The translations under genes and the position numbers were made by a program. Below, piece by piece: positions 1 through 10,438 of a stretch of 64,000 nt of DNA. Position 1 is the first letter of the stretch. Each line of letters begins with the position of its first letter. The stretch spans positions 1-64,000 of the forward strand of contig JBJORA010000033.1 in NCBI GenBank assembly GCA_046049675.1, given 5' to 3'. The notes under the pieces were generated by a model that was given only the letters and a program-made list of their open reading frames with translations, was not told the origin of the DNA and made no database searches. This DNA is from CAIXQW01 sp046049675. Its GTDB lineage: Bacteria > Bacteroidota > Bacteroidia > Chitinophagales > Chitinophagaceae.

Positions 1-3000
1 GTGGTGGTACAAGTCCATACACATATTCATGGACAGGCGGAGGTGGTACTGCATCTGCCATGAGTCCTCGTCCTGCAGGTACTTACACTGTCACGATTAC
101 AGATAGCAAAGGCTGTACAGCAACATCAAGTGTAACAATCACAGAACCTGCTTCTGCGCTAACAGCAACAATGGGCGCACCAACGCACGTATTGTGTTTT
201 GGTCAAAGCACAGGAGCGGCTAGTGTTACAGCTGCTGGTGGTACGCCAGCATATACCTACGCGTGGTCTAACGCTAGCAGCGCAAGTAGCATTACAGCAC
301 AACCAGCTGGTGCTTATACAGTAACTATTACAGATAGTAAAGGTTGTACAACAACCGCCAGCGTTACTATTACGCAACCACCAACCCCTATAACGATTGG
401 AACAGCGGTTGCAACTATTCCAACATGTGTGCCAGGCAACGATGCTACAATTACTTTGACCGTTAGTGGTGGCGTTAGTCCTTATACATATAGTAAAACA
501 AATCTAGTAGGTAGCTATGTTGCAAGTAATGTATTAACAGGCTTTGGCGTTGGTGCATTTACAGTGTACGCAAAAGATGCCAATGGTTGTACAACAAGTA
601 CAACTGTTAATATTGTAAATGCTGCATTGCCAAACGTTACTGCAAGCGTGACTTCCCATATTAATTGTTTTGGTGGCAGTAATGGTGCAGCCTCTGCTAC
701 AGCAACTAGTGGTACTACACCTTATACTTATGCATGGGCAGCAGGCGGCTATACAACATCTAGCATTAGCAATATTGTAGCAGGTACATATACTGTTACA
801 GTCACAGATAATCAAAACTGTACCACATCTACTACGGTTACTATTACTCAACCGTCAGTTCTTACAGCAACGATAGGCGCACCAACGCATGTCAATTGTT
901 TTGCACAAAGTACAGGTGCTGCAACGGTAACAGCTGGTGGTGGTACGAGTCCTTATACTTACTCTTGGAATAATAGTGCAGGCACATCAGCTGCTGCATC
1001 TAACTTAGCTGCAGGAACATATGTTGTAACTATTACAGATAGCAAAGGCTGTACAGCAACATCAAGTGTAACAATCACAGAACCCGCTTCTGCGCTAACA
1101 GCAACAACGGGTGCACCAACGCACGTATTGTGTTTTGGTCAAAGCACGGGTGCTGCAAGTGTTACCGCTGCAGGTGGTACGCCAGCATATACCTACGCGT
1201 GGTCTAACGCTGTCAGCGCAAGTAGCATTACAGCACAACCAGCTGGTGCTTACATAGTAACTATTACAGATAGTAAAGGTTGTACATCTACGGCTAGCGT
1301 AACCATTACACAGCCACCAACTCCTGTAAGCATTACCAATGCAGTGGGCACTGTGCCAACATGTAATCCAGGTAACGATGCGACAATTACTATTACAGCA
1401 AGTGGTGGTGTTGGGCCTTATACTTATAGTCCTACTAATGCTGCTGGCAGTTATGTTGCTGGAAATGTATTGGCAGGATTTGGTGTAGGTACATTCACTG
1501 TGTATGCAAAAGATGCCAATGGTTGCACCACAAGTACAGCTGTAAATATTGTCAATGCAGCACTACCAAATGTTACAGCAAGTGTAACGACACATGTTAG
1601 CTGCTTTGGTGGCAGCAATGGTTCAGCATCAGCAACAGCAAGTGGGGGCACAACACCATACAATTATCTTTGGGCAGGTACTGGTATTACAAGCAGTACC
1701 ATTACAAACCTTACTGCTAATACTTACACTGTAACTGTTACGGATAATCAAAATTGTACAACTACAGCTACAGTTACCATTACGCAACCACCATTGCTAG
1801 TAGCAACAATGGGCGCACCAACGCAGGTCAATTGTTTTGCGCAAAGTACAGGTGCAGCTGCAGTAACTGCTTCAGGTGGCACATCGCCTTATACTTACGC
1901 TTGGAATAATAATGCTGGCACATCAGCTTCTGCTACAAACCTTGCAGCAGGTACATATGTTGTAACCATTACAGATAATAAAGGTTGTACAGCAACTGCT
2001 AGCGTTACCATTACGCAACCAGCTGCGCCACTCACTGCTACAATGGGCTTGCCAACACATGTATTGTGTTTTGGTGACAATACAGGTGCAGCAAATGTTA
2101 TTGCCGGCGGCGGTACTCCAGCCTATACTTATTTATGGTCTACAGGTAGTACTTCAAATTCAATTAGTGCTCTGCCTGCTTTAGCTTATACTGTAACTAT
2201 CACAGATAGTAAAGGTTGTACCTCAACCTCAAGTATAACTATTACTCAACCGCCAACACCGGTAGTTATAAGCAATGCTGTGGCAACGGTACCTACATGT
2301 AGCCCTGGCAACGACGCAACAATTACACTAACGGCAAGCGGTGGTGTAGGTCCGTATACATATAGTCAAACGAATATCGTCGGCAGTTATGCAGCGAGCA
2401 ATGTATTAACTGGTTTTGGCGTAGGCACATTTACAGTATTTGCCAAAGATGCTAATGGGTGTACAACGAGTACAGTAGTTACTATCGCTAATGCAGCTTT
2501 GCCAACAGTAACGGCAAGTATTAGTACGCATGTTAGTTGCTTTGCTGGCGCAGATGGTGCAGCTATAGCAAGTGGCAGTGGCGGCACATCACCGTACACA
2601 TATGCATGGAGCAATGCTAGCACTGGTACAAACCTAAATGCTGTTGCAGCAGGAAGCTACGTCGTTACAATTACAGATAGCAAAAACTGTACTGCAACTA
2701 CATCTGTAAATATTACAGAACCGACACAAGTAATTGCTACAATCAACGCATCTAGCAATGTGAATTGCTTTGGGCAAAATACGGGTACAGCTTCTGCAAG
2801 TGCTACAGGTGGAACACCAGGTTATACTTATCAGTGGTTGCCTGTAGGCGGCACAAATAGCAATGCAAGTGCTTTAGCTGCGAATACTTACACAATAACA
2901 GTAACCGACAATAAAGGTTGTACTACGACAGCTTCTGTTACTATTACACAACCAACTACAAGTGTTGCTGCCAATATCGCAAGTACAACACATGTACTTT

Positions 3001-6000
3001 GTAATAGTGACGCGACAGGTGCTGCATCTGTTGCAGCATCAGGCGGAACAAGTCCATATACTTATGCATGGAACAACAGTGTAATTACAACTAGCAATAC
3101 TGGCTTAGTTGCTGGTACATATAGTGTTACCGTAACCGATGCTCTTGGTTGTACTTCTACTACAAGTGTAACTATTACTGAGCCTCCAACTAAAGTTGGC
3201 ATCATTAACGCAGCCGCTACAATTCCAACATGTAATCCAGGCAATGATGCTACGATTAATGTAGTTGCTACTGGCGGTGTTACTCCTTATGAGTACAGCT
3301 TAACTGGCGCTGCAGGATCTTATCAAACGAATAATTTACTTGCTAACATCGGCGCGGGTACCTACACAGTTTTTGTAAAGGATGCCAATGGTTGTACAAC
3401 AACTTCTATTGTTGATGTAATAAACGCTGCGATTCCATTAATTACTGCAACGGTTCAAAACAATGTAAGTTGTTTCGGCCTCAGTGACGGTGCTATCAAT
3501 ACAACCACTACAAGCGGTACGGGACCATTTACTTATGCTTGGACCCCTAGTGTTGCTACAACTGCAAATGCAACGGGCCTCGCTGCCAATACTTATGTTG
3601 TGGTGGTAACCGATAGTAAGAATTGTACAAATTCTGCTAGTGCAACTATCACGCAGCCAAGCGCACTTACTGTAGACCCTAATAATCTTACACATGTATC
3701 TTGCTTTGGCGGCGCAAATGGTAGCGTGCTAATTAGTGTAAACGGCGGTACAGTTGCATATCAATATGCATGGTCACCAAATACAATTTCTGGCGACAAT
3801 CCTACTAACATGCAAGCAGGTACATACACTGTAATAGTCACAGATAACAATGGTTGTACTAGTACTGCATCTATAACTATTACACAACCACAGCAACTAT
3901 TAGCAGTTATTTCTAACAGCACGCCTGTTAGCTGCTTTGGCGGCAGTGATGGTACTGCTACCGTTTCAGTAAGTGGCGGCACGGCTAACTACACATACAA
4001 TTGGTTGCCTACAGGCACTAGTAGTGCAGCTACAGCTACTGGCTTGGCACTTGGTACTTATACAGTTGAAGTAACTGATGCAAATAGTTGTACAACAAGT
4101 ACTACAGTTTCAATTACAGAACCAATAGCACCACTTGGCGCAACGCTTGCTAATACCCTACCAACTTGTGTACCAGGCAATGACGCACAAGTTACAGCTA
4201 CAGCTACCGGTGGTACTACGCCTTACGAGTATAGTTTAGATGGTATTAGCTATCAAGCTAGCAATACTTTCAATGGCCTTACAAGCAGTACTTACACTGT
4301 TTGGGTAAAAGACGCGCGTAATTGTACTGTAAGTACAACAGTTACTATCAACAACCAAGCGATACCGGTTATTGTAATTTCAACAGTACAACCTGTATCA
4401 TGCTTTGGTGGCAATAACGGTATTGCTACAACTACAACAACAAATGGTACGGCACCGTATAACTATAATTGGTCACCTACTGGTGGTAGTGCAGCAACTG
4501 CAATAGGTTTAATTGCAGATACATATACAGTACTAGTTACTGATGCTAATGGTTGTACTAATACAACTTCAGTTACGATTATAGAACCACCTTTACTTAC
4601 ACTTGCAGGTGTTGTAGATTCTAATGTTCGTTGTAATGGTGGCAATAATGCTAGTGCAACTGTTACAGCCGCGGGCGGTAATGGTAGTTATACATATGCT
4701 TGGACACCAAGTGGCGGCACAGCGGCTACAGCAACTAATCTTGCAGCTGGCAGCTACACAGCAACAGTTACAGACAGTAAAGGTTGTACAAGTTCTACAT
4801 CTGTAGTTATTACAGAGCCAACTGTTGTAACAGCAACTATTACTAATATTGTACATGTACTTTGTAAAAATGGCAATAACGGTTCTGCAACAGTAAGTGC
4901 GGGCGGCGGCGTAACACCGTATACTTATCAATGGACAAATCTTGGTACAGGTACTGTACAAGGAAGTCTTACACAAGGTACTTATACAGCAACTGTTACA
5001 GACGCAAATGGATGTACAGCTACAACTACTGCGGTAATTACAGAGCCATTAAATTCATTAGACATTACGTCAATAGTGACAACCATACCAACTTGTGTAC
5101 CTGGTAACGACGCAACGGCAACAATTACACTTACAGGTGGCACACCGCAATATGCTTATGCATTAGACGCTAATGCACCACAAGCAAGCAACGTGATTGG
5201 TGGACTTGGTATAGGCACCTACACAATTACAGGATCGGATGCAAATGGTTGTACAACACAAAGCACAATTTCGATTGTAGCACCAGCACAACCTTTAGTA
5301 ACAATAAGCAACGTAATTCATGTTGATTGTTATGGTAACCCGACTGGAGGTGCTACCGCAACTGCTAGCAATGGGGTTAGTCCGTATACGTATTTATGGT
5401 CTAATGGTAATATCAATGCTACTGCAGCTGGTTTTGTAGCTGGCACATATACTGTAACAGCCACCGATAATAGCGGCTGTACAACTACAGCAACAGTAAC
5501 CATTACAGAGCCGCCTTTACTTAGCATTGCAGTTACATCAGTTACTAATGTTACGATTTACGGCTTAAGCAATGGTGGCGCAACAGTTGCAGCTTCGGCA
5601 GGTACACCGAACTATACGTATAATCTACAAGATAGCACGGGCAGTAGCATTGTAACCGGTAATACATCTGGTACTTTCTCTAACTTATATGCTGGCACAT
5701 TTACTGCTACAGTTACAGATGCAAATGGTTGTACGGCACAAGTAACGTTCACCATCATTCAACCGCCGCCATTGATACTTACCTACAATTACCAAATAGA
5801 CGTATTATGTAAGAATACTGCAACAGGTTATGCTGCTTTCCATATTACCGGCGGTACACCTGGCTATAGTATATCGTTGCAAGCAAGTGGTACAGCTACC
5901 CAAGTTGTAGATAGTATTTTCTGTTCTGGTTTAGTAGATGGCACGTATACGCTAACTGTAACTGACTTGGCTGGTTCAAGCACAAGCGCAACATTTACGA

Positions 6001-9000
6001 TTACTGAGCCTGATTCTTTAGTAATCAATACGCTAACGACAACACCGCCAATTTGCAATCCTGCAAATAGTGGTACAATTACATATACTGCAATTGGTGG
6101 CACACCAAGCTATCAGTATGTAGTTACAGATGGCCTTAATAACTATACGCAAAATAATGGCAACTTTATACAATTACCTGCTGGCAACTATACAGTAAGT
6201 GTAACTGATGCTAAGAATTGTGTTTACACAAGTTTAGTTACTTTACTAGCACCAGCCATACCATCTATTGTGGTAACTGGCACTACCGATGAATGGTGTA
6301 CGCCTGCATCTAATGGTACAGCTACAGTACAAGCTAGTGGTGGTCTAGTACCTTATCAGTATGGTTTAAGTCTAGGTAGTGTAAGTACTAACAACGTTAT
6401 TTCTAATTTAGCTGCGGGTACTTATACAATCTATGTAATTGATTCAAACAACTGCGTAAATTCTGTGCAAGCAGTGATAGCGCATGTACCATTACTTTAT
6501 TTAGATAGTATTGTTACAACACCAGCAAGTTGCGACCCAGGTAACGATGCTACCGCAGAAGCATTTATCACAGGCGGTACTGGTCCATTTACTTACAACT
6601 CAAATGGTATTAACCAAGCATCGCCATTGTTTAGTAACGTCAGCATTGGTACTTATGCGATTACCGTAAGCGATACACGTGGTTGTAGCAGTATACTTAC
6701 ATACACAATTGTCAACTTCCCTGATCCAACAATTGGTGTTGATCAAATCAAGAATGTAAGTTGCTTCGGCTTGAGTGATGCAATTATTGATGTAAATATG
6801 CTGAGTGGTTTCAATCCAGTAACATTTACACTACTTAATACTGGTGCTTCAAATAGTACTGGTGCCTTCACAGGTCTTGCAATCGGTACATACACAGTTC
6901 AAGCGCAAGATGGTAAGGGTTGTAGCACCACGACAAGCTATACTATTACACAACCAACGCCATTGCAAGTTGCAAGTATTGGCACTACTAGTGTAACATG
7001 CGCAGGTGCAGAAGATGGCACCTTGACTATAAGTGGCGCTGGTGGTACTACACCATATACCTATACAATGGCCAACAATGGTGCTTCTAACTCAACAGGT
7101 GCTTTTGTAAGCTTACCAGGTAATACAACATATACTGTTACAATTACAGATGCGCAGTTATGTACAATTACATCAACAGCATTTATTGCAGAGCCAGATC
7201 CTGTCGCAATCAATGTAGATTCTATACACCATGTAAAGTGCTTTGGTGGCAACGATGGTTATATCAAGGTAAGTGCAACAGGTGGTACTAATAGTTACCA
7301 ATATAGTATTAGTGGTCAGTCTGGTAGTAATACGAGTGGCATTTTTGCGGGACTTACGATTGGCACATACACGCTTGTTGCTACGGATGCAAATAACTGT
7401 AGCATCAGCACGGCGGTTACATTAACGGAACCTCCTGCCTTGTTGTTTACAAATGCAGTATTAACGCATATACTTTGTTTTGGCGGCAGCAATGGAGCAA
7501 TAGCCGTTACAGCACAAGGTGGTTTTGGTGCTATTCAGTATACTTTACCAGGAAGCGGCACAAATAATACAGGTACCTTTACTAGCCTTACAGCTGGTGC
7601 TTACGTTCTAACTGCTACCGATGCCCATGGTTGTACTTCAACTACGGCAGTAACACTTACAGAGCCGCCATTACTACAGTATTCAATCTTTATTAAGACA
7701 GATGTAACGTGCTTTGGTGCAAGCGATGGTACTGCTGCAGCTGTGATCGCTGGTGGTACATCACCGTATAGTAATACCTTGTTGCCAAACAACTATACAA
7801 GTGCAACACCTGTATATAATAACCTTGGACCTGGCACATACACTATAACAACCACAGATGCTAATACTTGTACTGTGTCTACCACATTTACAATTATAGA
7901 ACCGTTACCACTTGTAATTGATAGTGTACTCACAAAGAATATTACTTGTTATGGTGGTAATGATGGTCGTATCGTGGTATCTGGCCAAGGTGGTACTTTA
8001 CCGTACTCGTACACGATATTACCAACATTCATAATTGATAGTGCTGGTGACTTCAATAATTTATTTGCTGGTGTTTACACGATACTACTGCAAGATGCCA
8101 ATGGCTGTGATACCATGCGTACATTCAGCTTATCGCAGCCACCAGATATTGTAATTACATCTTTGCAAAAACAAGACATCACTTGCTTTGGTGATAGCAC
8201 AGGCTTTATTAAAGTATCTGCAATTGGTGGTACAGGTGCACTTACATATTCTATTCCATTCTTAAGTTGGACAGAACCAAGTGGACAGTTCCTAAACATG
8301 CCTGCTGGCATTTATACAGTTAATATTGTCGATGCTGCAGGTTGCGTTAAAACTACTGTTGTAGAGCTTACACAAAATCCAGAGATCATATTAGATAGCG
8401 TACAGTACACTAATCCAACTTGCTTTGGTAATAGCGATGGTGCCATTTTTGTAAGTGTGTCGGGCGGTGTTGGCACATTAACGCTTACCTTAAATGGTGT
8501 TACAACAACAGGTACTGGTCAAATCAATGGTATCCCAGCAGGTTTCTATGATGTGCTTGTTATTGATGCGCTGGGTTGTTCTGTAGATACTACATTAGAG
8601 CTTACTCAACCACTACCGCTCGAAATGCGCGATAGTTTAATAGGAAGCAATGCATGTAGGTATAACAAAGATGTGTCAGCGTTTATGATTACAACGGGTG
8701 GTACACCTGACTATACTTACTACATGAAGCCTAGTTTACTTGTAAACAATACAGGTATTTTTGAAGAAATAGGTGCAGGTAGCTACGAGATTACAGTTGT
8801 AGATAGATTTGGATGTACTACCACGGACGAATTTAATGTTGGCTTTATAGGAGATAGCTTATCTGTTGGTTCAACCGTTAAAGGCGTAACCTGCGAAGGC
8901 TTTGGCTTAGATGGTGCTATTGCCGTGCACATTGCAGGCGGCGCTCCGCCATATATACTTACATGGAGTACAGGTTTAGAAGGAGCAGATACTTTCTTAA

Positions 9001-9371
9001 ACGAATTAAAACCTGGCGCATATTGGGTAACTGTTGTTGACGAAAATGGCTGCGAAGGTGCCGACTCAATGGTACTAGACTATGCGCCATGTTGTGTAGT
9101 AGATCTTCCAAATGCCTTTACACCAAATGCCGACCAATTGAACGATATCTATAGACCGATAAGCGGTGCAGGATACCAAATTATACGCTTCCAGATATAC
9201 GACCGTTGGGGTAATCAGGTGTTTGCAACCACCGACTTTGAAAAAGGTTGGGATGGCCAACGTAACGGTATGGAAATGGACTTAGATACATACTTTGTAG
9301 TGTTTAGTTATCGTTGTCTATTTGACAATCGAACCTATACCATTACAAAAGACGTGATGCTGTTGCGATAG
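1..9371 (+). CDS. Giant SprB-repeat surface protein, type B T9SS sorting domain (5' end outside window)
   Basis: The reading frame is open from base 3 and the first codons already encode a SprB-type unit (GGTSPYTYSW), so the true start and signal peptide lie upstream. At least 3122 residues are visible. Almost all of it is tandem units of about 75-80 residues with the pattern CFGxxxGxAxVxxxGGTxPYxYxW...AGTYTVTVTDxxGCT..xxxxITxP, as in SprB-like gliding adhesins; from length I estimate about 40 units. Units carrying C(V/N/S)PGND recur every ~930 nt, giving a higher-order period. The last ~90 residues (from LPNAFTPNADQLND, with YDRWGNQVF and GWDG) form a gliding-motility-associated C-terminal domain, so export by the type IX system and cell-surface attachment are expected. 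The domain is preceded by a CC doublet, as in the 5207-residue paralogue at 25211. A two-component pair follows 38 nt downstream with no terminator between. Role as adhesin is family inference. Confidence 0.93.
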   Translation, partial: GGTSPYTYSWTGGGGTASAMSPRPAGTYTVTITDSKGCTATSSVTITEPASALTATMGAPTHVLCFGQSTGAASVTAAGGTPAYTYAWSNASSASSITAQPAGAYTVTITDSKGCTTTASVTITQPPTPITIGTAVATIPTCVPGNDATITLTVSGGVSPYTYSKTNLVGSYVASNVLTGFGVGAFTVYAKDANGCTTSTTVNIVNAALPNVTASVTSHINCFGGSNGAASATATSGTTPYTYAWAAGGYTTSSISNIVAGTYTVTVTDNQNCTTSTTVTITQPSVLTATIGAPTHVNCFAQSTGAATVTAGGGTSPYTYSWNNSAGTSAAASNLAAGTYVVTITDSKGCTATSSVTITEPASALTATTGAPTHVLCFGQSTGAASVTAAGGTPAYTYAWSNAVSASSITAQPAGAYIVTITDSKGCTSTASVTITQPPTPVSITNAVGTVPTCNPGNDATITITASGGVGPYTYSPTNAAGSYVAGNVLAGFGVGTFTVYAKDANGCTTSTAVNIVNAALPNVTASVTTHVSCFGGSNGSASATASGGTTPYNYLWAGTGITSSTITNLTANTYTVTVTDNQNCTTTATVTITQPPLLVATMGAPTQVNCFAQSTGAAAVTASGGTSPYTYAWNNNAGTSASATNLAAGTYVVTITDNKGCTATASVTITQPAAPLTATMGLPTHVLCFGDNTGAANVIAGGGTPAYTYLWSTGSTSNSISALPALAYTVTITDSKGCTSTSSITITQPPTPVVISNAVATVPTCSPGNDATITLTASGGVGPYTYSQTNIVGSYAASNVLTGFGVGTFTVFAKDANGCTTSTVVTIANAALPTVTASISTHVSCFAGADGAAIASGSGGTSPYTYAWSNASTGTNLNAVAAGSYVVTITDSKNCTATTSVNITEPTQVIATINASSNVNCFGQNTGTASASATGGTPGYTYQWLPVGGTNSNASALAANTYTITVTDNKGCTTTASVTITQPTTSVAANIASTTHVLCNSDATGAASVAASGGTSPYTYAWNNSVITTSNTGLVAGTYSVTVTDALGCTSTTSVTITEPPTKVGIINAAATIPTCNPGNDATINVVATGGVTPYEYSLTGAAGSYQTNNLLANIGAGTYTVFVKDANGCTTTSIVDVINAAIPLITATVQNNVSCFGLSDGAINTTTTSGTGPFTYAWTPSVATTANATGLAANTYVVVVTDSKNCTNSASATITQPSALTVDPNNLTHVSCFGGANGSVLISVNGGTVAYQYAWSPNTISGDNPTNMQAGTYTVIVTDNNGCTSTASITITQPQQLLAVISNSTPVSCFGGSDGTATVSVSGGTANYTYNWLPTGTSSAATATGLALGTYTVEVTDANSCTTSTTVSITEPIAPLGATLANTLPTCVPGNDAQVTATATGGTTPYEYSLDGISYQASNTFNGLTSSTYTVWVKDARNCTVSTTVTINNQAIPVIVISTVQPVSCFGGNNGIATTTTTNGTAPYNYNWSPTGGSAATAIGLIADTYTVLVTDANGCTNTTSVTIIEPPLLTLAGVVDSNVRCNGGNNASATVTAAGGNGSYTYAWTPSGGTAATATNLAAGSYTATVTDSKGCTSSTSVVITEPTVVTATITNIVHVLCKNGNNGSATVSAGGGVTPYTYQWTNLGTGTVQGSLTQGTYTATVTDANGCTATTTAVITEPLNSLDITSIVTTIPTCVPGNDATATITLTGGTPQYAYALDANAPQASNVIGGLGIGTYTITGSDANGCTTQSTISIVAPAQPLVTISNVIHVDCYGNPTGGATATASNGVSPYTYLWSNGNINATAAGFVAGTYTVTATDNSGCTTTATVTITEPPLLSIAVTSVTNVTIYGLSNGGATVAASAGTPNYTYNLQDSTGSSIVTGNTSGTFSNLYAGTFTATVTDANGCTAQVTFTIIQPPPLILTYNYQIDVLCKNTATGYAAFHITGGTPGYSISLQASGTATQVVDSIFCSGLVDGTYTLTVTDLAGSSTSATFTITEPDSLVINTLTTTPPICNPANSGTITYTAIGGTPSYQYVVTDGLNNYTQNNGNFIQLPAGNYTVSVTDAKNCVYTSLVTLLAPAIPSIVVTGTTDEWCTPASNGTATVQASGGLVPYQYGLSLGSVSTNNVISNLAAGTYTIYVIDSNNCVNSVQAVIAHVPLLYLDSIVTTPASCDPGNDATAEAFITGGTGPFTYNSNGINQASPLFSNVSIGTYAITVSDTRGCSSILTYTIVNFPDPTIGVDQIKNVSCFGLSDAIIDVNMLSGFNPVTFTLLNTGASNSTGAFTGLAIGTYTVQAQDGKGCSTTTSYTITQPTPLQVASIGTTSVTCAGAEDGTLTISGAGGTTPYTYTMANNGASNSTGAFVSLPGNTTYTVTITDAQLCTITSTAFIAEPDPVAINVDSIHHVKCFGGNDGYIKVSATGGTNSYQYSISGQSGSNTSGIFAGLTIGTYTLVATDANNCSISTAVTLTEPPALLFTNAVLTHILCFGGSNGAIAVTAQGGFGAIQYTLPGSGTNNTGTFTSLTAGAYVLTATDAHGCTSTTAVTLTEPPLLQYSIFIKTDVTCFGASDGTAAAVIAGGTSPYSNTLLPNNYTSATPVYNNLGPGTYTITTTDANTCTVSTTFTIIEPLPLVIDSVLTKNITCYGGNDGRIVVSGQGGTLPYSYTILPTFIIDSAGDFNNLFAGVYTILLQDANGCDTMRTFSLSQPPDIVITSLQKQDITCFGDSTGFIKVSAIGGTGALTYSIPFLSWTEPSGQFLNMPAGIYTVNIVDAAGCVKTTVVELTQNPEIILDSVQYTNPTCFGNSDGAIFVSVSGGVGTLTLTLNGVTTTGTGQINGIPAGFYDVLVIDALGCSVDTTLELTQPLPLEMRDSLIGSNACRYNKDVSAFMITTGGTPDYTYYMKPSLLVNNTGIFEEIGAGSYEITVVDRFGCTTTDEFNVGFIGDSLSVGSTVKGVTCEGFGLDGAIAVHIAGGAPPYILTWSTGLEGADTFLNELKPGAYWVTVVDENGCEGADSMVLDYAPCCVVDLPNAFTPNADQLNDIYRPISGAGYQIIRFQIYDRWGNQVFATTDFEKGWDGQRNGMEMDLDTYFVVFSYRCLFDNRTYTITKDVMLLR
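432..6062 (+). repeat. Higher-order ~930-nt repeat within SprB array
   Basis: Codons for the proline of the PGND-type unit fall at 432, 1378, 2304, 3237, 4173, 5100 and 6060 (the last reads CNPANSG), spacings of 946, 926, 933, 936, 927 and 960 nt. Each period holds about four SprB units, of which one is the distinctive PGND variant followed by a FGVGTFTVYAKDANGCTTST-like segment. An eighth PGND unit at 6537 breaks the period. Inside it, 102-352 and 1038-1288 are almost identical at DNA level, pointing to recent duplication or gene conversion with a 936-nt offset. Confidence 0.85.
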
Positions 9372-9408
9372 ATGCGACAATAAGATTGTACTATTGCATC
9401 TAGCAACA
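9361..9408 (+). promoter_or_regulatory. Long stem-loop abutting the histidine kinase start codon
   Basis: TGTTGC (9361-9366) pairs with GCAACA (9403-9408) and TAGATGC (9369-9375) pairs with GCATCTA (9396-9402), leaving only a 2-nt GA bulge. Inside the loop ACAAT/ATTGT (9377-9381, 9385-9389) can form a second small stem. The structure includes the stop codon of the SprB gene and ends one base before the ATG at 9410. There is no T-run, so it does not look like a simple terminator. It could control read-through translation of the kinase; function is inferred. Confidence 0.6.
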
Positions 9409-9409
9409 C

Positions 9410-10438
9410 ATGAATCTTTTTGCGAGAGCAACGTTTAAGGCAAGCTTTGCTGCCGTATTGCTTGTACTAGCAGTGGCGCATGCATACTTATTGTGGCAGG
9501 GCAACTATGCAAGTGCAGCAGCTGCTATAGTCGAAGCTACATGTAGTGCAATCTTATTATTTTTTCTGTGCTATGTACAAAGTAGTATACTCAGCTACTA
9601 CGCACCTACTAAGCAAAGACAGTTGTTTGTCATTGGCTGGAGTTTTTTATTGGCAAGCGCATGGGTAGCGGCGACATATTTTTGTACAAGTACTTACTTT
9701 AGCGACGCAGATTACATTAATATGTATAAGCGCACAATGCTTTTACGCGTCTTAGTAGGCACTATTTTTATTAGCGCGGTTGGCTTGTATAATTTGCTTT
9801 GGGAAAGCCTAAAGTTTGAAACACAAATGCGAGAAAGAGAATCTTCACTTGCGCAAATGGCTAACGAAGCAGAATTGTATAAGCTACGCCAGCAAATTCA
9901 ACCACACTTCTTGTTCAATAGTCTCAATAGTATTAATGCACTTGTTGGCACTGCACCACAAGAAGCAAGAAATATGGTATTGAAGTTGAGTGATTTCTTG
10001 CGTGCAACGCTAAAGCGAGAAGAAAAAGAACTAATTACGCTACAAGAAGAATTGAGCTACATAAGTATGTATCTTGATATCGAAAAGGTACGATTTGGCG
10101 AACGCTTGGCCATTACCTACAATTTGCAAGATGCAGCGCTAACTTGTACTTTACCTAATTTATTATTACAACCACTTATTGAAAATGCTATAAAGTTTGG
10201 TTTGTATAATACAATAGATGTCGCACTTGTAAGCATTGATGCCTTTGTAAAAGATGGCAAGTTGCACATTAAAGTACATAATAACGCCGACGATAGTAGC
10301 AGCACCGACAATAGCGGCACTGGCTTTGGTTTGGCGAGTACTGCACGTCGCTTAGAATTAGTGTACGGCACTGCTAAACTTGTACAAGCAAGTAATACCA
10401 ATAACACCTTTACTGTTTACCTACAATTGCCACAATAA
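9410..10438 (+). CDS. LytS/YehU-type sensor histidine kinase
   Basis: A 342-residue membrane kinase of the His_kinase/LytS class. Four hydrophobic segments lie at roughly residues 10-28, 36-58, 72-92 and 109-130, with no large extracytoplasmic sensor domain. A short coiled linker leads to the phosphoacceptor motif QQIQPHFLFNSLNSINALVG with His166. The ATPase part shows the N box LLLQPLIENAIKFGL (Asn259) and the G box GTGFGLASTARRLELVYG. The stop codon overlaps the start of the response regulator (TAATG), so the two are translationally coupled and form a cognate pair. It sits 38 nt behind a giant SprB gene, with a strong hairpin just before its ATG. Signal and regulon cannot be seen; a link to the surface protein is suggested only by position. 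Confidence 0.93.
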   Translation: MNLFARATFKASFAAVLLVLAVAHAYLLWQGNYASAAAAIVEATCSAILLFFLCYVQSSILSYYAPTKQRQLFVIGWSFLLASAWVAATYFCTSTYFSDADYINMYKRTMLLRVLVGTIFISAVGLYNLLWESLKFETQMRERESSLAQMANEAELYKLRQQIQPHFLFNSLNSINALVGTAPQEARNMVLKLSDFLRATLKREEKELITLQEELSYISMYLDIEKVRFGERLAITYNLQDAALTCTLPNLLLQPLIENAIKFGLYNTIDVALVSIDAFVKDGKLHIKVHNNADDSSSTDNSGTGFGLASTARRLELVYGTAKLVQASNTNNTFTVYLQLPQ

